Part shown: piece by piece, positions 50,250-59,052 of the stretch
How the letters are laid out: every line of letters starts with the position of its first letter
Position numbering within the stretch: the first letter of the stretch is position 1
NCBI GenBank assembly: GCA_905234665.1
Contig: CAJOIV010000010.1
Location: 1 to 64,000, forward strand
Reading direction: 5' to 3'
From: an uncultured Bacteroidales bacterium
GTDB lineage: Bacteria > Bacteroidota > Bacteroidia > Bacteroidales > P3
Length of the DNA: 64,000 nt
Translations under genes and position numbers: made by a program
Notes under the pieces: generated by a model
Databases searched by the model: none
Told to the model about the DNA's origin: nothing
The model's input: only the letters and a program-made list of their open reading frames with translations

Positions 50250-50270
50250 CACCAAAAACAGAAGCAACCT

Positions 50271-50966
50271 ATGGGCAAACAAGTGTCAGAAATCAAAGTT
50301 ATTGGCAAAGTCGGCAACATCGATGGATACAGAGGCTACGACGGCAAGTATCATGTCCGACTACACCAGCCCGATGTCAAGAATCCCCGCACGGAGAAAC
50401 AAACTGCTAACCGCGACGCCTTCTCCCTCGCCTCAAAACTGGTACCCTATATCGACCCCGTCCTTCGCGAGGTCAATATGGCCAACGGCATCGCTCCCAC
50501 CCGTCACGGTAAGAAGGTCGCCAAAGTCAAGAAGCATCTTTCCCAACTCCCCGAAGGCCAGCACCTCCCCGCTGACCTCCCCATCGTCGACGCCCCCGCT
50601 GTCGACCTCCATTTCAAGGAACTCACTCTGACGCGCACGGAAGCCACCTTCACCCTCCATGCCGCCATCGACCCGCGCCTCACCTGTCGCTTCTTCCGTT
50701 GCGCCGCCGCCATCCTCATCTACAACTCCAAGCGAGACGAATACCATAATGCCACCTCCTGGCAGCCCGCCATCGACGACCTCACCTTGTCCATCCCCAC
50801 CTCCTGGCAGAAAGACGACCTCCAAGCCGTCGCCTATATCCTCCTTGCCTTCAAAAAGAAAGTCGTCGCCGACCTCCCCATCTCCATCCCCCCCGCCACA
50901 ACCAACCTCTCTGACCTCCAACACCTCGAATGGTCCCAACTCCACACCGTCCCACTCCTTCCCTAA
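50271..50966 (+). CDS. Hypothetical cytoplasmic protein
   Basis: 231 residues from ATG 50271: MGKQVSEIKVIGKVGNIDGYRGYDGKYHVRLHQPDVKNPRTEKQTANRDAF. No signal peptide. The N-terminal 'K-G-x-x-GxYRGYDGKYxVR' style and length recall the Bacteroidetes DUF6266-like proteins, but I cannot confirm it. The C-terminal ~120 residues look beta-rich (LTLTRTEATFTLHAAIDPRL). Monocistronic. Confidence 0.6.
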   Translation: MGKQVSEIKVIGKVGNIDGYRGYDGKYHVRLHQPDVKNPRTEKQTANRDAFSLASKLVPYIDPVLREVNMANGIAPTRHGKKVAKVKKHLSQLPEGQHLPADLPIVDAPAVDLHFKELTLTRTEATFTLHAAIDPRLTCRFFRCAAAILIYNSKRDEYHNATSWQPAIDDLTLSIPTSWQKDDLQAVAYILLAFKKKVVADLPISIPPATTNLSDLQHLEWSQLHTVPLLP

Positions 50967-51404
50967 GTTAGGGTTGAGCACAAGCTCCAGTTGAGTTTCG
51001 CAACGGCCCGGAGTGTGCCCCCCAATAGTCCCGTATGTTGCGATATCATCGCAACATCCCCGTTCCCTCACCACACCAATACCACTACACCTCCACGCCA
51101 CCCCCATACCATCTTCGATACCCCTCCGATGCAACTCCAATGCAACTCCGACTTATCCACACTTACTGTTCATAACTCACACCTAAAAATCTTGATTATC
51201 CACCCAGAACGAACCAACTAACCCGACGCCCCTTCTCCGCACCCGCCTCCCTCACAAAAAATAGCGTCCCAGTCACCCTCTCCCGTCCTTAGGACAACAC
51301 ACTCCCATAACGCCACCCCTCCACAATTATTGTCCCTCGTGTTCTTTTTTTTGTTGCCCTCATCTCATGCATCGAAAGAAAAACAGAATAAAATTATAGG
51401 GGAT
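50967..51404. other. Intergenic region, no gene supported
   Basis: About 440 bp, C-rich on the plus strand, with no recognisable gene, RNA or promoter. It separates core sequence from the AT-richer defence island. Confidence 0.35.
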
Positions 51405-51470
51405 GTATCTGACGTTTTAGAACAAAATTAGCACAAAGTATCTGACGTTTTGAAACATCTTCGTATCTAT
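51405..51470. repeat. Two 33-bp-spaced repeats upstream of an ATPase-gene relic
   Basis: GTATCTGACGTTTTAGAAC (51405) and GTATCTGACGTTTTGAAAC (51438), exactly 33 bp apart, the same period as the array at 39899. The minus strand reads KRQI repeats. Confidence 0.6.
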
Positions 51471-51505
51471 ATATCTCAGAATCAATATACGAACCACTCA
51501 GGTAG

Positions 51506-51759
51506 ATTGCTGAATACAGGAAGAGTACAGAGGAGGACGAACCGACCGCAAGTTCACAGAAAAGTTCACAGAAAAGTTCACAGAAATCATCGAACTCATC
51601 AAGGCGAATGCAAGCATTACCACACAGCAGATGGCCGACCAACTGGGCATCTCCCGTCGTGCAGTAGCCAAAGCGATAGCCAAACTCCAGGCAGAAGACC
51701 GCATCCGCCGCGTCGGCCCCGACAAAGGTGGCCACTGGGAAGTCCTTAAGGATGAATAG
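51506..51759 (+). pseudogene. C-terminal winged-helix fragment of an AlbA/AAA_4-type ATPase gene
   Basis: Open frame without a start: IQEEYRGGRTDRKFTEKFTE, then IIELIKANASITTQQMADQLGISRRAVAKAIAKLQAEDRIRRVGPDKGGHWEVL and stop. This is the C-terminal wHTH typical of 'putative DNA-binding domain' ATPases. Everything upstream is missing (a TGA precedes), so it is a relic. Three tandem GTTCACAGAAAA units encode the KFTE repeats. Confidence 0.6.
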
Positions 51760-51776
51760 GCAATAGAATCGCCTAG

Positions 51777-51907
51777 TAACGTGTAACCAAATTGTGTCGA
51801 AGCCCCATCATCCCATTACCCCCACTCATGTAGTGTGTGGATAACGTGTAAAGAAAATGTGTCGAAGACACATCATCCTATTAACCCCACACTTGTAGTG
51901 TGGGGTC
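51777..51907. repeat. Imperfect tandem repeat of about 64-67 bp
   Basis: Two units beginning AACGTGTAA, each with TGTGTCGAAG, a CATCATCC block and CCCCACnC...GTAGTGTG. The second unit runs into the 192-bp repeat. Contains palindromes such as ATGTGTC-GAA-GACACAT. Confidence 0.55.
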
Positions 51908-52060
51908 TGAATCCCCAACTCAAGCCGCGTGTCGAAGACACGCTACATCATACAATTATCCCCCTCCTGAAACCTATATTCCTCTGCCCGTCCATTTCCC
52001 CGACACCAATAAATTCCGAACAAAACCCCAATATGTCAGAAAAAATGTGTACCTTTGCAA
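51869..52060. repeat. 192-bp direct repeat, copy 1
   Basis: Ungapped match (about 93% by eye) to 53478-53669. Contains hairpins ACCCCACAC-TTGTA-GTGTGGGGT and GCGTGTC-GAA-GACACGC and ends in a promoter box TACCTTTG (52050-52057). Copies bracket the DUF4007/DUF1016 relic segment. Confidence 0.85.
52050..52057 (+). promoter_or_regulatory. -7 box (TACCTTTG) in repeat copy 1
   Basis: TGTGTACCTTTGCAATT fits TAnnTTTG, ~54 bp before the DUF4007-like fragment. Confidence 0.55.
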
Positions 52061-52110
52061 TTACAAATTGCAAAACACACAACGAAAACACATAGAACAC
52101 AACACGATAC

Positions 52111-52251
52111 ATGAACAGCTACAGCTTTTCTGGCCACGAATCCTTCTCCTGCAAGTCATTATGGCTCAAGAAAGGATATGATTCTGTCGTGCAGGAACGC
52201 GTTTTCTTTTGCAATAGCAATGTCCAAAAGATGAAAGGAGAAATCCAATGA
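52111..52251 (+). pseudogene. N-terminal remnant of a DUF4007-type gene
   Basis: Translates to MNSYSFSGHESFSCKSLWLKKGYD, the hallmark opening of DUF4007 proteins that accompany phage-defence/DNA-modification loci. It then runs into unrelated sequence and stops after 46 residues (full proteins are far longer). The stop overlaps the DUF1016 start (ATGA). A deletion probably fused the remnant to the next gene. Confidence 0.6.
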
Positions 52252-53348
52252 CTGACAAACCCCATTTCGTGTTCCGTGACGGCATGACAGCCGACAGCAA
52301 TTATGTGTAATGGATAGCTGACATCAAAGGCCGTTACCGCAGCAGTCAAATCAAAGCTGCCATAAAGGTGAATACGGCGCTGTTGGAATTTTACTGGAGC
52401 GTAGGGCGTGACCTCGTCGCTCTTAAGGCCGAAGAGCGTTGGGGCAGTGGAATAGTGAAGCAATTCGCCTTGGATATGCGGAATGCTTTCCCCGATGCAA
52501 AAGGCTTCTCTGACACCAACGTGAAATATATGAAACGCTGGTATTTGTTCTATTATGAGCGAGTTATAAAAGGCCAGCAACTTGCTGGCCAAATTGACGT
52601 GACAGAAAAAAGTCACCAACTTGGTGACATTTTAGAAATGCCTGATATATTTGGCCTTGTTCCATGGAAGCAACACATCCTAATCATATCCAAGACCCAA
52701 ACCCTTGAGGAAGCTCTCTTTTATATTGACAAGGTAGTGACAGAGGGGTGGAGCCGCAGCTGGCTCGAAGACCAGGTTGCCCACAATCTATACCGAAACC
52801 AAGGTGCCGCCATCACAAACTTCGACAACACACTGCCCGCCCCACAAAGTCAGCTGGCCAAAGAGTTGCTGAAGAACGAGTATAATTTGAGTTTCATCAC
52901 CGCCGAAAGCGTTAAACGTGAAAGAGACTTGGAAGAAGACCTCGTCGCTAATGTCACTCGCTTCCTTCTGGAGCTTGGAAAAGGGTTCGCTTATGTAGGC
53001 CGACAGATGGAGTTGCGAATGGATGAAGAAACAGCATTCTTCCCTGATCTGGTGTTCTATCACATACCTCAGAAACGTTATGTAATCATCGAACTGAAAG
53101 CCGTAAAGTTTGAGCCTGAGTTTGCAGGTAAACTTAATTTCTACGTTACTGCTGCCGACAAACTCCTCAGAGGTGACGGAGACAACGAATCTGTGGGTCT
53201 GATTATCTGCAAGACGGCTAAGAGAACAATAGTGGAATGGTCGTTGCAAGACATAGCCAAGCCGTTAGGCGTAGCCACCTACCAGTTGGAAGAGGTGGTG
53301 GCCCGCACCGTCAGGGAACTGGAACAACGAAAGAAGGAGAAAAAATAA
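52248..53348 (+). pseudogene. DUF1016 / YhcG-type PDDEXK nuclease gene with an early stop
   Basis: From ATG 52248 the frame reads MTDKPHFVFRDGMTADSNYV, then TAA (52308-52310), then WIADIKGRYRSSQIKAAIKVNTALLEFYW and an intact remainder. Relatives have Gln at the stop position, so one base change (CAA to TAA) explains it. The C-terminal nuclease domain looks complete: FFPDLVFYHIPQKRYVIIELKAVKFEPEFAGKL. The track ORF begins at an internal GTG (52368); restart there or readthrough is possible but unproven. Confidence 0.75.
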
Positions 53349-53477
53349 CCCCTTCACAAGAGCGCGAACAGAAAGTGCTTTCTTTCTGTGTCGAACCGTA
53401 GAATGGTGTCCGACAAACATGCCAAGGCACGATAGTCTAGTGACCCCACCACCAAGCAAGCCTTTGTGTGCCAACGG

Positions 53478-53669
53478 CACATCATCCTATTAACCCCACA
53501 CTTGTAGTGTGGGGTCTGAATCCCCGACTCAAGCCGCGTGTCGAAGACACGCTACATCATACAATTATCCCCCTCCCGAAACCCGCATCTCTTTGCCCGC
53601 CCATTACCCCGGCATCAATAAATTCCGAACAAAACCCCATTATGTCAGAAAAAATGCGTACCTTTGCAT
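53478..53669. repeat. 192-bp direct repeat, copy 2
   Basis: Ungapped match to 51869-52060. It carries the same hairpins and ends in the TACCTTTG box that serves hsdR. No open reading frame of interest inside. Confidence 0.85.
53659..53666 (+). promoter_or_regulatory. -7 box (TACCTTTG) for the hsd-prrC operon
   Basis: TGCGTACCTTTGCATTT, 14 bp before the hsdR ATG; the transcript would have almost no leader. Confidence 0.6.
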
Positions 53670-53679
53670 TTTAAATTAA

Positions 53680-56600
53680 ATGAGTGAAAACGCCTTGGAG
53701 AAGAATATAGAAATAAGGTTTATAAAGCAACTTGAACAAGAGCAAAAATACACCTATCGTCCTGATATTCATGATAGAGATGCTCTTGAGAAGAACTTTC
53801 GGCAGAAGTTCGAGGCTCTGAATCGCGTCCATTTGTCCGACAAAGAATTTGAACGTTTGCTGGATGAAATTGTTGATTCCGATGTCTTTGTTGCCTCAAA
53901 GCGACTACGCGAACGTAATACTTTCTTCCGCGAAGACGGAACACCGCTTCAATATACACTCGTCAATATAAAAGATTGGTGCAAAAATGAGTATGAGGTC
54001 GTTCATCAGTTACGTATTAACACCCGAAACAGTCACCATAGGTACGATGTCATTCTGCTAATCAATGGATTGCCTCTGGTTCAGGTGGAATTGAAAAATT
54101 ATGAGGTCAGCCCACGACGGGCAATGCAACAAATTGTTGACTACAAGAATGACTCAGGCAATGGCTATAACAATACATTGCTTTGTTTCATGCAACTGTT
54201 CATTGTTAGCAATCAAACCAATACATATTTCTTTGCCAATAACAATAATCGCCATTTTAACTTCAACGCCGACGAACATTACCTACCAGTCTACAAATGG
54301 GCCGATGAAAACAACCAAAAAATACTGAATCTTGATGCCTTTAGAGAGACTTTTTTGCCGAAGTGCAAACTTGGCGAGATGATAAGCCGTTACATGGTAT
54401 TGGTATCAAGTGAGCAGAAAATACTTGTCATGCGTCCATATCAGATTTACGCGGTAAAGGCTATTATCAAGAGCATCGAGGAGAATCGTGGCAACGGATA
54501 CATTTGGCACACTACAGGTAGCGGAAAAACTCTCACTTCTTTCAAGGCCTCAACCATATTGAAAGACAACCCAGATATTGAAAAGTGCCTGTTTGTTGTA
54601 GACAGAAAAGACCTTGACAGACAAACTCGAGAGGAGTTCAATCGCTTTCAAGAGAAATGTGTGGAGGAGAATACAAATACAGATTCTCTTGTTAGGCGTA
54701 TGCTTTCCGATGATTACACCGACAAGGTTATTGTCACCACCATACAGAAACTCGGTGTGGCCCTTGATCAACAGAATAAACGCAAGTATCTCGATTTCTT
54801 GAAGCCGCTACGCGACAAGAAGATGGTTTTCATTTTCGACGAGTGCCACCGTTCTCAGTTCGGAGACAATCATAAAGCCATAAAAGAGTTCTTCCCCAAT
54901 GCCCAGTTGTTCGGATTTACAGGGACTCCTATTTTTGAAGAAAACGCTACTTATACGCAAATCACTGGTGAAGAGGCGCAATATAAGACAACAAAAGACA
55001 TTTTCCCCAACGAGTTGCACACTTACACTATTACTAATGCCATTGAAGATGAAAACGTGCTCCGTTTCCATATCGAGTACTTCCAAACCGAACAAGATTC
55101 TGCAGATATTAGCGAGCGTCAGCGCAAGCAGGGCATAATAGACTCAATCCTTCAGAAACAAAATGCGGATGGCCCAATAAAACATGATATTGCCACAAAT
55201 CACCGTCGTTTCAATGCACTTTTTGCTACCGATTCCATCAATGATGCAATAGAATACTACAAGCTGTTCAAGGCGACACAAAAGAAACTGATAACAGAAG
55301 ATAGTACCTTCGAGCCATTGAATATCACATGTATATTCTCTCCTCCGGCAGAGGGAAACAAGGATACAGAGCAGTTGCAAGCAGACCTGCCTCGCGAACA
55401 GTACGATAATAGCAAGGAGCCCGACAAAAAGAAGAAAGCGCTTCAATCTATTATTGATGATTATAACAAGCAGTATGATACGAACCATAACATTAACGAG
55501 TTTGATGCCTACTATCAGGATGTTCAAAAGCGTATCAAAGACCAGCAATACACCAACAAGGATTATCCGCATAAAAACAAAATTGACATCGCCATAGTGG
55601 TCGATATGCTACTGACGGGATTTGATTCCAAGTACCTCAACACACTATATGTAGACAAACGTTTGCAGTACCATGGGTTGATTCAAGCATTCTCTCGCAC
55701 CAACCGAATATTGAATGATACAAAACCGTATGGCAACATCTTGGATTTCCGCGGCCAACAGAATGCCGTTGACGAGGCTATTGCCTTGTTCTCTGGAGAA
55801 CGGAAAGAACAAGCTCGGCAGATATGGCTCGTAGAACCTGCCGAGAAAGTAATTGAGAAGTATAAAGGGGCTATTGACAATTTACGCGATTTCATGCGCG
55901 GTCAAGATGTTGATTTTAGTGCTGATGGCGTCAATAATCTTCAAGGTGATGCTGCACGTATAGAGTTTGTCAATCTGTTTAAAGAAGTTCAACGCTGCAA
56001 AACAAAGATTGATCAGTATACCGACATCCCGGCCGATGAACATGTCGCCATTGATAATATGCTCTCGCCGGTCGAGTTGCAGGCATTCCGTAGCGCATAT
56101 CTTGAAACTGCTCGTGATATGCGCAGTGTGCGTGAGCAGAATCCCGAGACCATCTCTCCTGAGGTACAAGACCTTGACTTCGAGTTTGTGTTGTTCGCTT
56201 CTTCTATTATCGATTACGACTATATCATGGAGCTTATTACCCGTTATGTCGGTGAACCCAAGAAAATGAAGATGACAAAGGAACAGTTGATTGGACTGAT
56301 TTCTTCAAGTGCCAATCTTCTTGACGAGCGGGATGATATCATTGCATACCTTGATAGTCTCGATGGTGTTAACGGCCGATCAGTGGAAGAGGTAAAAGCA
56401 GGTTATGAGTTGTTTAAGACTGAGAAATATGCCAAAGAGTTAATGTTGGTTTCGGAACGGCATCATATTGGCATCTCTTCTTTGCAGTATTTTGTAAATG
56501 ATATTGTTGAGCGTAGTATATTTGATGGAGAGAAACTAAACGATTTGCTTGAGCCTCTCAATCTCGGGTGGCGATCCCGTACCGAGGCTGAAAAGAATTT

Positions 56601-56685
56601 AATGAAAGACCTTGTCCCATTGCTAAATCGTATGGCTGGGGGGAAGGAAATATCTGGATTGTCCGCTTATGAAAAAGAAAATTAG
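53680..56685 (+). CDS. hsdR: Type I restriction endonuclease subunit R
   Basis: 1001 residues, full length. The N-terminal nuclease domain has NGLPLVQVELKN (PD-x-ExK-type core). Helicase motifs: Walker A GYIWHTTGSGKTLTSFKA, DECH box VFIFDECHRSQFG, FGFTGTPIF, and VDMLLTGFDSKYLNTLYVDK with QAFSRTNR (motif VI). Translocates DNA and cuts at a distance with HsdM/HsdS. AT-rich codons contrast with the rest of the window. First gene of a tight operon (9 bp, 1 bp, 2 bp gaps). Confidence 0.97.
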   Translation: MSENALEKNIEIRFIKQLEQEQKYTYRPDIHDRDALEKNFRQKFEALNRVHLSDKEFERLLDEIVDSDVFVASKRLRERNTFFREDGTPLQYTLVNIKDWCKNEYEVVHQLRINTRNSHHRYDVILLINGLPLVQVELKNYEVSPRRAMQQIVDYKNDSGNGYNNTLLCFMQLFIVSNQTNTYFFANNNNRHFNFNADEHYLPVYKWADENNQKILNLDAFRETFLPKCKLGEMISRYMVLVSSEQKILVMRPYQIYAVKAIIKSIEENRGNGYIWHTTGSGKTLTSFKASTILKDNPDIEKCLFVVDRKDLDRQTREEFNRFQEKCVEENTNTDSLVRRMLSDDYTDKVIVTTIQKLGVALDQQNKRKYLDFLKPLRDKKMVFIFDECHRSQFGDNHKAIKEFFPNAQLFGFTGTPIFEENATYTQITGEEAQYKTTKDIFPNELHTYTITNAIEDENVLRFHIEYFQTEQDSADISERQRKQGIIDSILQKQNADGPIKHDIATNHRRFNALFATDSINDAIEYYKLFKATQKKLITEDSTFEPLNITCIFSPPAEGNKDTEQLQADLPREQYDNSKEPDKKKKALQSIIDDYNKQYDTNHNINEFDAYYQDVQKRIKDQQYTNKDYPHKNKIDIAIVVDMLLTGFDSKYLNTLYVDKRLQYHGLIQAFSRTNRILNDTKPYGNILDFRGQQNAVDEAIALFSGERKEQARQIWLVEPAEKVIEKYKGAIDNLRDFMRGQDVDFSADGVNNLQGDAARIEFVNLFKEVQRCKTKIDQYTDIPADEHVAIDNMLSPVELQAFRSAYLETARDMRSVREQNPETISPEVQDLDFEFVLFASSIIDYDYIMELITRYVGEPKKMKMTKEQLIGLISSSANLLDERDDIIAYLDSLDGVNGRSVEEVKAGYELFKTEKYAKELMLVSERHHIGISSLQYFVNDIVERSIFDGEKLNDLLEPLNLGWRSRTEAEKNLMKDLVPLLNRMAGGKEISGLSAYEKEN

Positions 56686-56694
56686 TCTCAGATA

Positions 56695-57963
56695 ATGGAA
56701 ACATCAGACATTATTCCAACACTTAGATTTCCTAAGTCAAGAGGAAGGAACAGATGGGTTGTTTCTACAATCGGTGAGATTTTCGAGTCTTTACCGACAG
56801 CTTCATATTCTCGGGCATATCTATCAGAAGAAGGAAGTATCGGCTATATCCATTATGGAGATATCCACACAAAATACAATTCATATATTGACCTGTCTAA
56901 GGTAAAGTTACCGTCTATTCCTGTGGAGTTGAAAAAGAAATATCGTTTTGTAAAAGATGGCGATTTGGTTTTGACCGATGCTTCTGAAGACTATTTGGGT
57001 ATTGGGAAAGCCGTAGAAATAATAAACGTTGGTAAACACAAAACAATCTGCGGATTGCATACTATTCTGCTGAGAGAAACACAGCATGTGTTTTGTGTTG
57101 GTTTCAAAACTTATTTATTTCAAAGTCCAACGGTAAAAAAACAAATTGAAAGATTGTCTGTTGGGTTTAAGGTCAATAGTATTTCTTACAATGCAATAAA
57201 AGACATTCGAATTGCTTACCCAGATAACAAGCAGGAACAGGAGAAAATATCAAAATGCTTGCAGACTATAGAAACAGAGATACGGGCAAATGTGGTTGCA
57301 TTGAACAAGATGCTTCAACATAAAAAAGCGCTTCTCCAAAACCTATTTCCACAAAGAGGGGAAGTCACACCTAATAAATGTTTTAATGACTCCGACAAAA
57401 AAGAAGGGTGGAGAATTAAGTTTGGTGGAGATCTGTTTTATCCTGTGTCAAACAAAAATCATCAATTCGAATTACCAATACTGGCCATTTCCCAAGGAAA
57501 AGGAGCCATACCTCGAGATGAGATTAATTACCGTGTTTCTGTTAGTGAAAAAAGTATTGAAGGATATAAAGTAGTTGAGGTTGGGGATTTTATAATTAGT
57601 TTACGATCTTTCCAAGGTGGTATTGAATATTCCAGATACAGAGGTTTATGTAGTCCCGCATATGTTGTATTGCGAAAGAAAACAGACAATCTTTATGATG
57701 ATTTTTACAGACACTATTTTAAGACCACCCGTTTCATTCAAGACTTGACGCGTAATCTTGAAGGCATTCGCGACGGAAAGATGATTAGCTTTCAGCAGTT
57801 CTCAGAAATTAGAATCCCTTATCCTTCCTATGAAGAGCAACAGAAGATTGCAGATATTTTAACTAGTTTAGACAAAATTATTGAACTAAAAAAAAGAAAG
57901 ATTGAGCTATTAAAGTTGCAAGAAAAAGGCTTATTACAGCAACTTTTCCCCCAAAGCGAATGA
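56695..57963 (+). CDS. hsdS: Type I restriction specificity subunit S
   Basis: 422 residues with two target-recognition domains (~15-165 and ~230-375), each followed by a helical conserved spacer (NKQEQEKISKCLQTIETEI...KKALLQNLFPQ and EEQQKIADILTSLDKIIELKKRKIELLKLQEKGLLQQLFPQ). Recognises a bipartite DNA site. Only one hsdS copy is present, with no recombinase, so I see no phase-variable shuffling. One base separates it from prrC. Confidence 0.95.
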   Translation: METSDIIPTLRFPKSRGRNRWVVSTIGEIFESLPTASYSRAYLSEEGSIGYIHYGDIHTKYNSYIDLSKVKLPSIPVELKKKYRFVKDGDLVLTDASEDYLGIGKAVEIINVGKHKTICGLHTILLRETQHVFCVGFKTYLFQSPTVKKQIERLSVGFKVNSISYNAIKDIRIAYPDNKQEQEKISKCLQTIETEIRANVVALNKMLQHKKALLQNLFPQRGEVTPNKCFNDSDKKEGWRIKFGGDLFYPVSNKNHQFELPILAISQGKGAIPRDEINYRVSVSEKSIEGYKVVEVGDFIISLRSFQGGIEYSRYRGLCSPAYVVLRKKTDNLYDDFYRHYFKTTRFIQDLTRNLEGIRDGKMISFQQFSEIRIPYPSYEEQQKIADILTSLDKIIELKKRKIELLKLQEKGLLQQLFPQSE

Positions 57964-57964
57964 T

Positions 57965-59050
57965 ATGAACGAATTAAACAATATAGCCAAAGAATTAGCA
58001 GAATCCCCATATACAATATCATTGATATATGCATTTAATGCCACTGGTAAAACTCAATTATCGGTGGCTTACAAGGATGTGACCAAAGAGAATAATGGAG
58101 GGGAACATGCTGGGGTTTATTATAATGCATATAGCGAAGATCTATTTCAATGGGATAATGATGAAGAAGACAATAATCGGAATGTGAATTTGAGAGTTAT
58201 TCCGAGTAGTTTAAATAATTTCCACTCATATCTTTTGGAAGATCCCAATCGCATACAAGAAAAACTCAATAAATACTATCCTAACTATACATTTAGACTC
58301 AATTCCTTTGGGAGAACAGAGTCAGATTCGGAAAAGGGGATTTATTCCATTTCATTCTTCTCAAAAGAAGATGAGGAGATGTTGTCTCCGATTAAAATAT
58401 CAAGAGGGGAAGAACGAATCTTTATTTGGTGCTTTTTTCTGGCATTGTTCGAATACGATGATTGGGTCGGCAAACAGAGTGCCCATATTTTTATAGATGA
58501 CCCTATATCAAGTCTAGATGACCATAATTTATATATAACCACCGATAGCATTTGCGAGTTAATTGATAATAATTATAAGCAAAAGAAAATTTTTATTACA
58601 ACACACCATATTGGTATGTTTTCCGTATTGTCGGATTGGTTGACAAAGGGTGATAAAAGTAAGAGATTTGAGAAATTAACAAGACTATGTATTCTAGAAC
58701 GTACAGATGCGGGCATTCAACTCAAAGAATGCAACGAAGGGGTATTCTTGTTCCATCTTCATCTCTTAAAGACATTGCAGGATTCTGTAAATTCAGAGAT
58801 ATATTCCTATCACTTTGTTCTTTTGCGTCAATTGTTGGAAAACATCTCATCATTCCTCGGTAGCGGACGAACATCATATGTTCTCGATAGGATAGGCATA
58901 AGTGATAGCAATAATATTATGAACCAGATCAATTCGTTATCGCATAAGGATGCCTATCAATTACTGTATTACAAACCTTCATCTAGCGAAACCAAATTGA
59001 TGAAAGATGTTATTGCAGCAATACAAAATAAATACCAATTTCATATTTAA
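57965..59050 (+). CDS. prrC: PrrC-type anticodon nuclease (latent tRNA-cleaving toxin)
   Basis: 361 residues, close to PrrC of E. coli. ABC-ATPase elements: LIYAFNATGKTQLS (Walker A, ~20-33), SRGEERIFIWCFFLAL (signature, ~146-161), IFIDDPISSLDD (Walker B, ~175-186), IFITTHH (H-loop). PrrC-specific blocks: VYYNAYSEDLFQWDND, FLFHLHLLKTLQDSV and YHFVLLRQLLENISSFLG. The C-terminal nuclease triad Arg-x3-Glu (R288, E292) plus His (H327, SLSHKDAY) is retained. PrrC is held silent by the type I restriction complex and cuts tRNA-Lys when a phage disables restriction. Lies between hsdS and hsdM. Confidence 0.88.
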   Translation: MNELNNIAKELAESPYTISLIYAFNATGKTQLSVAYKDVTKENNGGEHAGVYYNAYSEDLFQWDNDEEDNNRNVNLRVIPSSLNNFHSYLLEDPNRIQEKLNKYYPNYTFRLNSFGRTESDSEKGIYSISFFSKEDEEMLSPIKISRGEERIFIWCFFLALFEYDDWVGKQSAHIFIDDPISSLDDHNLYITTDSICELIDNNYKQKKIFITTHHIGMFSVLSDWLTKGDKSKRFEKLTRLCILERTDAGIQLKECNEGVFLFHLHLLKTLQDSVNSEIYSYHFVLLRQLLENISSFLGSGRTSYVLDRIGISDSNNIMNQINSLSHKDAYQLLYYKPSSSETKLMKDVIAAIQNKYQFHI

Positions 59051-59052
59051 TC

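Noticed and set aside
51506-51759. Intact small DNA-binding protein starting at an internal ATG
   Set aside because: The sequence upstream of the ATG still reads as the same protein family (KFTEKFTE...), so it is better explained as a truncated gene.
56695-57963. Phase-variable hsdS locus
   Set aside because: Only one hsdS gene is present, with no inverted partial copies or recombinase nearby.
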